Notes under the pieces: model-generated | The model's database searches: none | What the model was told of the DNA's origin: nothing | Seen by the model: only the letters and a program-made list of their open reading frames with translations | Translations under genes and position numbers: made by a program | NCBI RefSeq assembly: GCF_000746085.1 | Contig: NZ_JQKO01000001.1 | Span: forward strand, 62,001 to 126,000 | Direction of reading: 5' to 3' | DNA from: Methylocapsa aurea | Lineage (GTDB): Bacteria > Pseudomonadota > Alphaproteobacteria > Rhizobiales > Beijerinckiaceae | Length of the DNA: 64,000 bases | Part shown: one piece after another, positions 46,765 through 55,210 of the stretch | Layout of the letters: each line of letters opens with the position of its first letter | Position numbering within the stretch: position 1 is the stretch's first letter

Positions 46765-47067
46765 AAAAGGTTCCTGGATTTTGCGAGCCGGCTGATGGAC
46801 AAAGACGCAGACGGGTTCGCACACGCGCGCATGGGACCGAAATTTTCGAGCGCTCCGCGTGGATCGAGCGCGTTCGGCGATTGAAAGGAAGCGCTCCGAG
46901 CGCTTCACCAGGCGCGAAATTTTCCGGAACTTCGGGTTCGGACGATCGGAACGAGAATCCAATCGCGCCAAAGCCGCCAAAGGTCTTCGGCTTGTCACCG
47001 CTTGGCGTCGTATGGGACGACGGCCCTGTCCTAAGCAAGAATCATGCGCAGAAACGGGCGGGGGAGG
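46765..47067. other. intergenic region without recognised content
   Basis: This 303-bp gap lies between two minus-strand genes. It should hold the promoter of the 174-residue gene and the 3' end of the lipoprotein transcript. Nothing further can be supported. Confidence 0.35.
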
Positions 47068-48318
47068 TTAAATTGCCGACGCAGTCCCGGCGAAGGAGTG
47101 CGGCGCCGGGCTGATGGGCGCTGCGACTCCATTGTTAATTTGTAAAACGACAAGGCCTCGCTCATTGGCTCCGTCGGCTCGGAAACGGAAAACGCCGTCC
47201 GCGCCGTTGAAGCCGGAGCGGTTGATGAGCACATTTTCAGAGTAGCGCTGCGAGCCCTGCGTATGCGCGAGCGCCGCGGCGAGCGATACGGCGTCGTAGC
47301 TGAGGGTCGCGATCCGGGTCGGATCCGAGCCGAATTTAGCTCGGTAGCGCGCCGCGAAGGCGTTGAAGCCGCCATTGTCGGGCGCGGCGAACCAAGCCCC
47401 TTGCAATGCCGGAAGTTTAAGCACGCGGGCGTCGTTCCAAAGGCCGGTGCCGATAATTTGCACTTTCTTGCTGGTTATTCCGGCAGCGACAAGGCTCTGC
47501 GAAACCGCAGCCATGGCGTCGGCCTGTTCCGGGATAAACAGCGAATCGATCTGATCGCCAAGCGCCGCGACCTTTTGCGCGGCGGCGGCGAGCGTTTGAG
47601 GCTGGTAATGTTCAATTGTCATGACCCGGACATTGTCGCGCGCCGCCGCCTGCTGGAACGCGGCTTCCGCCACGCGGCCGTAATCATTGTCTGGAATCAG
47701 CGCGGCGATCGATTTCTTGCCCGTGGAGGCGGCGTAATCGATGATCCGGTCGACATAACTCTCGACCAAGAACGACAGAAGGTAGAGGCCTTGGCCCGCC
47801 GTCGACGTGTCGGTCGAAAAGGCGATGACCGGCTTGCGGGCGGCGCGGGCGACCTTGCCGACTTCGCGCACGTCGGGGGCGAACAGCGGACCGATAATAA
47901 GATCAGCGCCTTCCGAAAGTCCCGCCTGAGCCGCCGCGCGGGCGCCGTCGGGGGTCGAATGATCGTCCTTGATGAGCAAGGTGAGATCATTGCCTCCCGC
48001 ATCCGCGAGAGCGAGTTCGGCGGCGTTGCGCAAAGTGAGGCCGACGACGCTCGGCCCCGACGCCTGCGTCAGGGGCAGGATGAGCGCAACCCGCACGGGT
48101 CCCGAGCCGATTTGTTCGGCCGGGCCGGGCGGCTGCGGCATTGCGACATTGACGGTTGGCGCGGGAGGGTCGCCGGGACCGCGTCCAAACAGACCGTTCG
48201 AGGATCCGCACGCGGCTAGCGACACTGCGATTCCAACTACGCCCAGCGCTCGGAGCGCGTTCGCGCCAGCGCTGCGAAGATGCAGGAAACCGCCGTCGCC
48301 GCGCGAAATAAGTCTCAT
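47068..48318 (-). CDS. LpoA-like penicillin-binding-protein activator lipoprotein
   Basis: A 416-residue periplasmic lipoprotein: the lipobox is AVSLAACGSS near residue 38. The rest is a type-I periplasmic-binding fold (VRVALILPLTQASGPSVVGLTLRNAAELAL, TLLIKDDHSTPDGARAAAQAGLSEGADLIIGPLFAPDV, YGRVAEAAFQQAA, LSYDAVSLAAAL). It diverges from rsmI-yraN, reproducing the linkage of lpoA with yraL/yraN in E. coli, so a role in activating peptidoglycan synthases is plausible but not shown. The ATG at 48318 has GGAGG about 9 nt upstream. Confidence 0.8.
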   Translation of the reverse strand: MRLISRGDGGFLHLRSAGANALRALGVVGIAVSLAACGSSNGLFGRGPGDPPAPTVNVAMPQPPGPAEQIGSGPVRVALILPLTQASGPSVVGLTLRNAAELALADAGGNDLTLLIKDDHSTPDGARAAAQAGLSEGADLIIGPLFAPDVREVGKVARAARKPVIAFSTDTSTAGQGLYLLSFLVESYVDRIIDYAASTGKKSIAALIPDNDYGRVAEAAFQQAAARDNVRVMTIEHYQPQTLAAAAQKVAALGDQIDSLFIPEQADAMAAVSQSLVAAGITSKKVQIIGTGLWNDARVLKLPALQGAWFAAPDNGGFNAFAARYRAKFGSDPTRIATLSYDAVSLAAALAHTQGSQRYSENVLINRSGFNGADGVFRFRADGANERGLVVLQINNGVAAPISPAPHSFAGTASAI

Positions 48319-48564
48319 CCGGGCAAACCTCCAAGCGCGTTTTTCCCGCGCCTTAAATGCGCGGGAGGAGCCTGAACCGTGATAGCATGAAACCAATGCT
48401 CCTTTTCAGTCACAAAATCGAATTCTGGCGAACAGAATCTGGGTTCGCGCGGTTCCTTCTTGCAACAACCGAGGCGTCGTTCTATAAATAGAACAAATGG
48501 ATGGTTTATAGAACGATTCGGTCGGCGAGGCATCGGCTTCAGGGACGGACCAGCGGGTGGATCC

Positions 48565-49530
48565 ATGAATAGGGGCGAGGCGAAGAGACCTGAGTTTGGC
48601 GAGGATGGCGCGCCGCGTGCGGCGATCTCGTCCGAAAAGGAGCCTGCGGGCCAGTTCACTGCATTCGGTCTGCGGGCGGAGGCCGAGCCGATCCGCAAGG
48701 GGCTGCACGTTGTAGCCACCCCGATCGGCAATCTCGGTGATATTTCGTTTCGCGCGCTGGCGACGCTGGCCGCCGCGGACGCCGTCATCGCCGAAGATAC
48801 GCGGGTGACCAAGACGCTGCTCGCTCATTATGGCATAGCGACCCCGCTTGTCGCCTATCATGAGCACAATGCGGCGGTGATGCGGCCCCATCTTCTCGCG
48901 CGTCTGGCGAGCGGCGCCGCGCTCGCCTTGGTGTCGGACGCGGGCACGCCGTTGATTTCGGATCCTGGGTTCAAGCTGGTCGCCGACGCCTTGTCGCAAA
49001 ATATCGAGGTTGTGTCGGTCCCCGGCGCCTCCGCCGTTCTGGCCGCCTTGGTCGTCGCCGGCTTGCCGACCGATCGTTTCTTTTTCGAGGGCTTCCTGCC
49101 GCCTAAAAGCGGTCCAAGGCGCCAGCGCATCGCCGAACTCGCGCAGATTCCCGGAACCCTGGTGTTTTTCGAATCGCCGCGCCGGGTCGCCGAGACCCTG
49201 ACCGATCTGGCCGCGGTTCTTGGACCGCGCGAGGCGGCGATCGCCCGCGAACTCACGAAATATTTTGAGACAGTGCGGCGCGGCCTCCTGCCGGAACTGG
49301 CGGCGGCGCTGGCCAGCGAACCCGCGCCCAAAGGCGAAATCGTCGTGCTGGTCGGACCGCCGGCGCCAGGCGCGCAGGCCGACAGCCAGGAAGATGTCGA
49401 CGCCAAGCTCGGCAAGGCGCTGGAGACGCTTTCGGTCAAGGACGCCGCCGCCGTGGTCTCGGCCGAGACTGGCCAACCGCGCCGTAAAGTCTATGCCCGC
49501 GCCGTCGAACTTTCCGCACGCGACCGTTAA
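48565..49530 (+). CDS. rsmI: 16S rRNA (cytidine-1402-2'-O)-methyltransferase
   Basis: A 321-residue tetrapyrrole-methylase-fold enzyme that methylates C1402 of 16S rRNA. Signature motifs are GLHVVATPIGNLGDISFRAL, IAEDTRVTKTLLAHY, ALVSDAGTPLISDPGFKLV and VPGASAVLAALVVAGLPTDRFFFEGFLP. A ~50-residue N-terminal extension precedes the conserved part; the ATG at 48565 is the likely start. The yraN gene follows 3 bp downstream. Confidence 0.95.
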   Translation: MNRGEAKRPEFGEDGAPRAAISSEKEPAGQFTAFGLRAEAEPIRKGLHVVATPIGNLGDISFRALATLAAADAVIAEDTRVTKTLLAHYGIATPLVAYHEHNAAVMRPHLLARLASGAALALVSDAGTPLISDPGFKLVADALSQNIEVVSVPGASAVLAALVVAGLPTDRFFFEGFLPPKSGPRRQRIAELAQIPGTLVFFESPRRVAETLTDLAAVLGPREAAIARELTKYFETVRRGLLPELAAALASEPAPKGEIVVLVGPPAPGAQADSQEDVDAKLGKALETLSVKDAAAVVSAETGQPRRKVYARAVELSARDR

Positions 49531-49533
49531 GCC

Positions 49534-49908
49534 TTGAGCAAGACCCGAGATCGTAAGAAGGCCCATCTTCAGGGCATGATGGCCGAACGGCTCGCCGTCG
49601 CAGCGTTGCGCCTTAAATTCTATTCGATTCTGGCCTGCCGCTATCGCGTCCAAGGCGGCGAGATCGATATTGTCGCAAGGCGCGGCGATGCGATCGCCTT
49701 TGTCGAAGTCAAGGTGCGGCCGACTCTCGATCAAGCCAGGACCGCGATCGATTCTATCAAGCGCCGCCGGATCTCCCGCGCGGCGAAAATCTGGCTCGCC
49801 GCGAATCCCTGGGCGGCGCCTCTGACATTGCGCGGCGACGCCGTATTCGTCGCGCCCTGGCGCTGGCCACGCCATGCGATCGCGGCGATCGAGTTGGATT
49901 TCGGATAA
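49534..49908 (+). CDS. YraN-family (UPF0102) nuclease-fold protein
   Basis: A 124-residue protein with the YraN core: GMMAERLAVAALRLKFYSILACRYR, then GEIDIVARRGDAIAFVEVKVR, an Asp/Glu-x-Lys pattern typical of Holliday-junction-resolvase-like folds. The start is a TTG 3 bp after rsmI (or ATG 49576), so translation is coupled. The role is unknown, though the rsmI-yraN pair is widespread. Confidence 0.88.
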   Translation: MSKTRDRKKAHLQGMMAERLAVAALRLKFYSILACRYRVQGGEIDIVARRGDAIAFVEVKVRPTLDQARTAIDSIKRRRISRAAKIWLAANPWAAPLTLRGDAVFVAPWRWPRHAIAAIELDFG

Positions 49909-49930
49909 GCGCTGTGCGTGGGATGAAACG

Positions 49931-49964
49931 ATCTCCGTCGGCCTCCTCTGGCCGCGACGGAGAT
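49931..49964 (+). terminator. hairpin downstream of yraN
   Basis: ATCTCCGTCG (49931-49940) pairs perfectly with CGACGGAGAT (49955-49964), with inner GGCC/GGCC pairs. There is no T-run, so termination is inferred from position. Confidence 0.5.
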
Positions 49965-50084
49965 GCCTGGAGTCATCGCGAGGCTGATCGGCAAACCGTT
50001 GCAAGTCATTTTTTTGTGCGGCGCCTCACTGTAGATTTTTGGCGCCGTGTGCTCTATCGTCGCAGTTCGAGATCGTCATCGGAT

Positions 50085-50122
50085 CTGTGTGCAAGTCTCT
50101 TTACTGTGTGCAAGTCTCTTTA
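50085..50122. repeat. 19-bp unit in two tandem copies
   Basis: CTGTGTGCAAGTCTCTTTA occurs twice back to back at 50085-50103 and 50104-50122. Two units without spacers do not make a CRISPR array. Confidence 0.9.
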
Positions 50123-50146
50123 TGCGTCCATTGCACGTGGGCGCAG

Positions 50147-50266
50147 AAGCGCTTTAGGGTCTGCGAAAATCAGAAAGCAGCTCTAGCTTTTTATTTTGTC
50201 GCATTTTCTTAGCACGAACCGGCTTCTTAAACGCCGGGCGTCCGCTTCGCTCGAAAATGCTTTAAG
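50147..50266 (-). repeat. dispersed intergenic repeat, copy 2 (inverted)
   Basis: Read on the minus strand this matches 24661-24767 in order: AAGCATTTTCGAGCGAAG, TAAGAAAATGCGACAAAA, AGAGCTGCTTTCTGATT, then AAGCGCTT. It fills the gap just before the DUF4331-like gene and ends 12 bp before that gene's start. Confidence 0.75.
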
Positions 50267-50278
50267 GGGAGAGCGTCC

Positions 50279-51844
50279 ATGGCTGACCATAACGATCCCA
50301 ATTCCGTCAATTCCATTTTCTCAGACATCGATGTCAGCGCCGCTGATCTCTATGATATTTTTGGATTTCCATCGGACGATGCGAGCGGCGGCGAGAAAGT
50401 CGTCATCGCCCTCACCTTCGCCTCCGTGCCGGAAGCGGGCGTGTTCGATCAGGACATGCTCTACCGCATTCTGATCGCGCCCGATCGCCGGATCGTGCGC
50501 CCAGGCAAGGAAGACCATAGCTTGGCGGGTCTGCTAACCTACCTCGACGGGGTCAAGAACAAATATTTGAGCACGCTCAAGCCGTCGGAAGTTCGGGTGA
50601 CGATCGATCGGGACAATCGCGCCCATATCCGCTTTTTCAATTTTCCAGGCGGCGCTTTTTCGGCGGTCGTCGACGCCAATCAAAGCGTTACTCTGCAATC
50701 GCCGGGCGGCCATGCGATCAAGGCGTTCATCGGCGGACGAGACGACGCTTTCTTCAATGATCTGCCCGGCTTTTTCCGTTCGATCAATTACGCGCCGCAA
50801 TTCTATCACGTGCCCCATTCCAGGGAGGATGTCAGGGAGCTCAAGATCCCCAAGACGCTCCTCGAACTCGAGGGCAACGACCTCTTCAACTACGATCCGA
50901 ACCTGCCCGAATGGGGATACAGCCTGAAGAAGGATTTGCCGCAAGGTCCGCTGACCTGGAGCGGCGATCGCTTCAAGAAGGATGAAAACGGGAACTTCCG
51001 TTTTGTCTATTCCGGGGAGGACGCCCGGGCTGGACAGAACTGCAACGCGATCATCCTTGAACTGCCGCTCGCTTTCCTAACCGATGCGCCCAACGATCAC
51101 CGCATCGTGAACACATGGGGCGAAAGCTGGGTCCTCAAAGCCGCAAACAAGATCGAGACGATTCCTGACGATCCTTTCTGGATCGAGCATCCGCATGTGC
51201 TGATCGACGCCTGGACGCTGGATGACGAATTGAAGAAATATAAGCTCGTCGATACGGACGGCCAGGCTTTCGCCGATGCCGCCTTGAGCGAGCGGGAAGA
51301 CAATCGGCAAATGGGCGCCAATAACTTCTGGCTGGCGCCGCATTTCGTCAAAAGGCTTGGCCATCTCGGCTGGGGCTTTGGCCCCTCAATCAGCGCGCTC
51401 GGCCTTGCCAGCGCTTTCGATCATGACAATTCTTCGGTGTCCGTCCACCGGACCTATTCCTGGGTCGCCGAAGCCTTTCCCCGCGTGAAAAAAGTTCTGT
51501 TTCAGGAATTGAACATGCCGGACGAGTCCTGGAATAAGAAGGGCCTTCCGATTCCGCTGCGCCGCCCAATCGATATTTTTATCCCGAACGTGAATTCAAT
51601 CGACATGGACACGACGGGCACCTGGCCCTTCGGCCGCCGCTTGGAGGATCAGGTGGCGACGCGCTTCCTATCGATGTTCCTCGATATGACGGCCATGCTC
51701 AACGGAAAAAAATACCACATCGAATTGTTGAACGATCCCGCTCTTTGGAACAGCGCGCCGATCGTCCCGAAAACCCCGCCAAATCCGGTGGCGAACGACA
51801 AAGCGTTCCTGCCCGTCTTTCCCTATCTGGCGGAGCCCTGGTAG
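50279..51844 (+). CDS. DUF4331-like protein
   Basis: A 521-residue protein. The N-terminal pattern (SAADLYDIFGFPSDDASGGEKVVIALTFASVP... DMLYRILIAPDRR) and the end (WPFGRRLEDQVATRFLSMFLDM ... FLPVFPYLAEPW) resemble DUF4331 proteins, which begin with a 'D-x-YxF' block and end FPYL. No signal peptide is visible, although many relatives are exported. AAGGGGAGAG lies upstream of the ATG. It is 21 bp before a TPR gene on the same strand, so the two probably act together. Function unknown. Confidence 0.6.
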   Translation: MADHNDPNSVNSIFSDIDVSAADLYDIFGFPSDDASGGEKVVIALTFASVPEAGVFDQDMLYRILIAPDRRIVRPGKEDHSLAGLLTYLDGVKNKYLSTLKPSEVRVTIDRDNRAHIRFFNFPGGAFSAVVDANQSVTLQSPGGHAIKAFIGGRDDAFFNDLPGFFRSINYAPQFYHVPHSREDVRELKIPKTLLELEGNDLFNYDPNLPEWGYSLKKDLPQGPLTWSGDRFKKDENGNFRFVYSGEDARAGQNCNAIILELPLAFLTDAPNDHRIVNTWGESWVLKAANKIETIPDDPFWIEHPHVLIDAWTLDDELKKYKLVDTDGQAFADAALSEREDNRQMGANNFWLAPHFVKRLGHLGWGFGPSISALGLASAFDHDNSSVSVHRTYSWVAEAFPRVKKVLFQELNMPDESWNKKGLPIPLRRPIDIFIPNVNSIDMDTTGTWPFGRRLEDQVATRFLSMFLDMTAMLNGKKYHIELLNDPALWNSAPIVPKTPPNPVANDKAFLPVFPYLAEPW

Positions 51845-51865
51845 GGAGCCGCGAAGGATTTTTCA

Positions 51866-53044
51866 ATGAAGAGCCTCGCCGGCTATGTAGCCGAGATCGC
51901 GCGGATCGAGCAGGATATCGCCGATATTGGCGAGGCGGCTCTGTCCGTCCCGGAAGATACGGAGCGGCTGACCAAATATGTCTATCGCCGCTACCAGAAA
52001 GCGGCGATCTCCGGCGATCTGCGCGCGCTCGCCGGCGTGGAGGCCCTGATCGACAGGGCAATTCCTTTGCTGGCGAACCCCGGCGATCTCTATCTGTTGA
52101 AAGCCAATCTGGCCTTCAAGTTTCATCGCCTCGCCGATGTTGGCGCCGCTCTCGCTTCGGTCGAGGCGATGTACGACAGCAGGGAATGCCGGATGATCCG
52201 AGCCGATCTCGACTTCCAGCACGGCCGCTATGAAGAGGCCAAACGCGCCTATTGCGATGTGCTGGACGCGGAGCAGACATGGGATGGGCTCGCCCGTCTT
52301 GCGCATTTCAATTTTAAAATGGGCGACGCCGAGGGCGCGGATCGTCTTTACGCGGAAGCCGAAGACCTGCTGACCGCCAAGCAAATGCGCTCCTATGCCT
52401 GGCTTGAAGTTCAGCGTGGCCTGTTGGATTTCATGCAGGGCCGTTATGATCAGGCGCGAGACCATTACGATCATGCGGAGGCCGCTTATCCCGGCTATTG
52501 GCTGGTCGGCGAGCATGTCGCCGAATTGCTTGGCGCGCAGGGACGCCATGGCGAGGCGGCCGCCATTCTCGAGCGCGTCGCGGCGGCGGTCGATAGACCG
52601 GATCTGGAGCAGGCGCTCGGCGAACTCTATGACTTGAAGGGGGATGCTGAAATAGCGCATTTCTGGAAGCAGAAGGCGCTGGCGGCCTATCTCCAATCGG
52701 CGCAGGATGGCCACGTTCATTTCTATCACCATCTCGCTGATTATTATGTCGACGTCGCGGAAGACGGAGCCGAGGCGGTGAAATGGGCGCGCATGGACTT
52801 GGGGCTGCGGGAAAACTTCTCGACTCAGTCCGCGTTGGCTTGGGCTCTGCACCGCGATGGCAAGATGAGCGAGGCGCTTTGCTGGATCGACCGCGCGCTT
52901 TCATCGGGCGCCGTGGAGGCAAAGCTTTTCTTTCAGGCCGGCGCCATTTACATGGCTTCTGGCGATGAAGCTGGCGGGCGCACCCTCGCGGAGCGGGCGA
53001 GGAGCCTCAACCCTACCGTCGATCATTTCCATATTCACCATTGA
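51866..53044 (+). CDS. tetratricopeptide-repeat protein paired with the DUF4331-like gene
   Basis: A 392-residue soluble helical protein with several TPR-like units (for example DLYLLKANLAFKFHRLADVGAALASVEAM, RMIRADLDFQHGRYEEAKRAYCDVLDAE, LARLAHFNFKMGDAEGADRLYAEAEDLL, LEVQRGLLDFMQGRYDQARDHYDHAEAAYP). It ends in a His-rich tail (VDHFHIHH) that might bind metal. There is no signal peptide. The 21-bp spacing after the DUF4331-like gene suggests an operon and a scaffold or chaperone role for that protein (inference). Confidence 0.75.
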   Translation: MKSLAGYVAEIARIEQDIADIGEAALSVPEDTERLTKYVYRRYQKAAISGDLRALAGVEALIDRAIPLLANPGDLYLLKANLAFKFHRLADVGAALASVEAMYDSRECRMIRADLDFQHGRYEEAKRAYCDVLDAEQTWDGLARLAHFNFKMGDAEGADRLYAEAEDLLTAKQMRSYAWLEVQRGLLDFMQGRYDQARDHYDHAEAAYPGYWLVGEHVAELLGAQGRHGEAAAILERVAAAVDRPDLEQALGELYDLKGDAEIAHFWKQKALAAYLQSAQDGHVHFYHHLADYYVDVAEDGAEAVKWARMDLGLRENFSTQSALAWALHRDGKMSEALCWIDRALSSGAVEAKLFFQAGAIYMASGDEAGGRTLAERARSLNPTVDHFHIHH

Positions 53045-53053
53045 CGATATTTT

Positions 53054-53066
53054 GCATCATTGATGC
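53054..53066. promoter_or_regulatory. palindrome upstream of nadQ
   Basis: GCATCA-T-TGATGC, a perfect 13-bp palindrome about 40 bp before the nadQ start. It is a plausible autoregulatory NadQ site, though it differs in sequence from the palindrome before nadA. Confidence 0.45.
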
Positions 53067-53105
53067 TATTTTGATCTATCGGTGCGGCAAGGCTTTGCTT
53101 GCGTG

Positions 53106-54107
53106 ATGGGTACGATTCGCGACATCAACATGAGCGCGGCGAATGCGCCGACCGCGCCGCTCCCAAGCGGGCAGGGGATCGCGGCCGACCTCATAGCGGT
53201 GCTGGTCGCCGTGACCGAGAGCGAGCCGCTGGTCCTGACGATCCAAGATGAACGAGCGTTGCCGTCAGGTCCGTTCGAACTCGCGCATCGTTCGCTGCAA
53301 TCTGGCCTGCGCGCCTGGGTCGAGCGGCAAACGCGGCTGCCGCTCGGCTATGTCGAGCAGCTCTACACTTTCGCCGATCGGGATCGCGGCGGGGCCGAGC
53401 AACAGGTCATCTCGATCAGCTATCTTGGCCTGACCCGAGAGCAGCGGGCTGCCGGCGAATTCGTGGCGACGTGGCGCAGTTGGTATGTTTATTTTCCTTG
53501 GGAGGATCATCGCGTCGGCGCCCCCGCCATGATCGAGACCGTGATTTTGCCGCGGCTGAGGGCATGGGCCGAGGCGTTGCCTGCTTCGTCGCTGCGGCAC
53601 GATCGTTGGCAGCGCGCGGCGATCACCTTCGGCTTCGATGGCCGGGCCTGGAACGAGGAACTCGTTCTGCAGCGTTACGAATTGCTCTATGAAGCTGGAT
53701 TGATCGCCGAGGCCGAGCGCAATGGACCGCTAAGTCCGGCCCGATCCTTGGCGGCAAATGATTCCTCGCCAAGCATGGGCCGGGCGATGATTCTCGATCA
53801 CCGCCGCATTCTGGCGACGGGGATCGCGCGGCTGCGCGCTAAGATCAAATATCATCCGGTGGTGTTCGAACTGATGCCGGAAACCTTTACGCTGCTGCAA
53901 TTGCAGCGTTGCGTCGAAGCTCTGGCCGGGAGGCTGGTCCACAAGCAGAATTTCCGCCGCCTGATCGAACAACAGGAGCTTGTCGAGGAAACCGGGGAGA
54001 CCAGTCAGGACACCGGCGGGCGTCCCGCGAAACTCTTCCGGTTTAGACGAGAGGTTTTCACCGAGCGCGCGATCGTCGGAACCAAGCTGCCCATTTCAAG
54101 GGCTTGA
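53106..54107 (+). CDS. nadQ: NadQ-type Nudix-fold NAD biosynthesis regulator
   Basis: A ~333-residue protein with an NrtR-like plan. The N-terminal Nudix-like domain ([17 protein letters not shown]) lacks a catalytic Nudix box. The C-terminal winged helix ([35 protein letters not shown] ... [14 protein letters not shown]) matches NrtR/NadQ regulators. NadQ is the alphaproteobacterial repressor of de novo NAD synthesis, and here it sits directly before nadABC. Its stop overlaps the -35 of the nadA promoter. Starts at 53082, 53106 and 53130 are all possible; none has a clear ribosome site. Confidence 0.85.
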   Translation: MGTIRDINMSAANAPTAPLPSGQGIAADLIAVLVAVTESEPLVLTIQDERALPSGPFELAHRSLQSGLRAWVERQTRLPLGYVEQLYTFADRDRGGAEQQVISISYLGLTREQRAAGEFVATWRSWYVYFPWEDHRVGAPAMIETVILPRLRAWAEALPASSLRHDRWQRAAITFGFDGRAWNEELVLQRYELLYEAGLIAEAERNGPLSPARSLAANDSSPSMGRAMILDHRRILATGIARLRAKIKYHPVVFELMPETFTLLQLQRCVEALAGRLVHKQNFRRLIEQQELVEETGETSQDTGGRPAKLFRFRREVFTERAIVGTKLPISRA

Positions 54108-54160
54108 CAAATCTTATGCTCAACACCAGCATATGTCTGCGTAATGCTCATATGGAGTAT
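54104..54160 (+). promoter_or_regulatory. nadA promoter with candidate NadQ operator
   Basis: TTGACA (54104-54109) overlaps the nadQ stop; a weak -10 (AGCATA or CATATG) follows 18-20 bp later. ATGCTCATATGGAGTAT (54144-54160) is a partial dyad centred on CATATG that covers the nadA ribosome site, and ATGCTC also occurs at 54116. Repressor binding here would block nadA. Confidence 0.5.
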
Positions 54161-54166
54161 AAGACT

Positions 54167-55180
54167 ATGGCGTCGCCCGTGGAATTATCGCGTTCGCTGC
54201 CGTCCCACGGGGACGTGCGCCACGCGGAAAATCTCTATGCGAAGGTCAGCCACGCGATCCCAGCGATCGAGTGGCCTATCTACGCGCAAGATATCGACGC
54301 CATCATGACGCTGAAGCGGACCCGGAACGCGGTGGTCCTTGCGCATAATTATCAGACGCCGGAGATTTTTCACTGCGTCGCCGATCTCGTTGGCGACAGC
54401 CTGGCGCTCGCGCGCGAAGCGATGACGGTCGACGCCGACGTCATTGTCCTCGCCGGCGTGCATTTCATGGCTGAGACAGCGAAATTGTTGAATCCCGGCA
54501 AGACCGTCCTCATCCCGGATCAAGGCGCTGGCTGTTCGCTCGCCGAATCGATCACGCCGGCCGACGTTCGGCGGCTGCGGCAGGCCTATCCCGGCGTTCC
54601 GATCGTCACCTACGTGAATACGTCGGCCGCGGTGAAGGCCGAGTCCGACATCTGCTGCACCTCCGGCAACGCCAAGGCCGTCATCGAATCCTTAGGGGTT
54701 CCACGCGTCATCATGCTGCCTGACGAATATCTCGCCCGCAATGTCGCCGCCGAGACGGGAGTCGAGGTGATCGCCTGGTCCGGTCATTGCGAAGTGCATG
54801 AGCTTTTCAGCGCCAATGAGGTCCGGGAATTGCGCGAGGATTATCCCGGCGTGATCGTTTTGGCGCATCCGGAATGTCCGCCTGAGGTCGTCGCGGAAGC
54901 CGATTTTTCTGGCTCCACCGCCGCCATGCTGTCCTATGTCGGCGACAATCGCCCGTCCCGCGTTGTGCTTTTGACCGAATGCTCGATGAGCGACAATGTC
55001 GCGATCCAGTATCCGGAGCTGGAATTCATCCGTCCCTGCAATCTCTGCCCTCATATGAAGAAGATCAGCCTGCGCAACATTCGGCGCGCGCTGGAGACGA
55101 TGAGCGGCAAAGTGGAGATCGACCCCGCAATAGCCGCGCCGGCGCGCCGCGCCGTCGAGCGGATGCTCGCGGTCAAGTAA
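54167..55180 (+). CDS. nadA: quinolinate synthase
   Basis: A 337-residue 4Fe-4S enzyme condensing iminoaspartate with dihydroxyacetone phosphate to quinolinate. Conserved elements are [13 protein letters not shown], the cluster cysteines in DICCTSGNA and [27 protein letters not shown] and HPECPPEVV. The ATG at 54167 has GGAG 9 nt upstream; the ATG at 54152 lies inside the palindrome and is less likely. It is first in the nadABC operon; nadB starts 30 bp after. Confidence 0.96.
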   Translation: MASPVELSRSLPSHGDVRHAENLYAKVSHAIPAIEWPIYAQDIDAIMTLKRTRNAVVLAHNYQTPEIFHCVADLVGDSLALAREAMTVDADVIVLAGVHFMAETAKLLNPGKTVLIPDQGAGCSLAESITPADVRRLRQAYPGVPIVTYVNTSAAVKAESDICCTSGNAKAVIESLGVPRVIMLPDEYLARNVAAETGVEVIAWSGHCEVHELFSANEVRELREDYPGVIVLAHPECPPEVVAEADFSGSTAAMLSYVGDNRPSRVVLLTECSMSDNVAIQYPELEFIRPCNLCPHMKKISLRNIRRALETMSGKVEIDPAIAAPARRAVERMLAVK

Positions 55181-55210
55181 GGCGATCACGTCATTTTGGA
55201 GAGCCAAGCG

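Noticed and set aside
48406-50004. 532-codon open frame on the minus strand
   Set aside because: It lies antisense to rsmI and yraN, has low-complexity Arg/Asp-rich translation and no family signature. GC-rich third positions keep antisense frames open.
50085-50122. Possible CRISPR repeats
   Set aside because: Only two units, directly adjacent, with no spacers and no cas genes.
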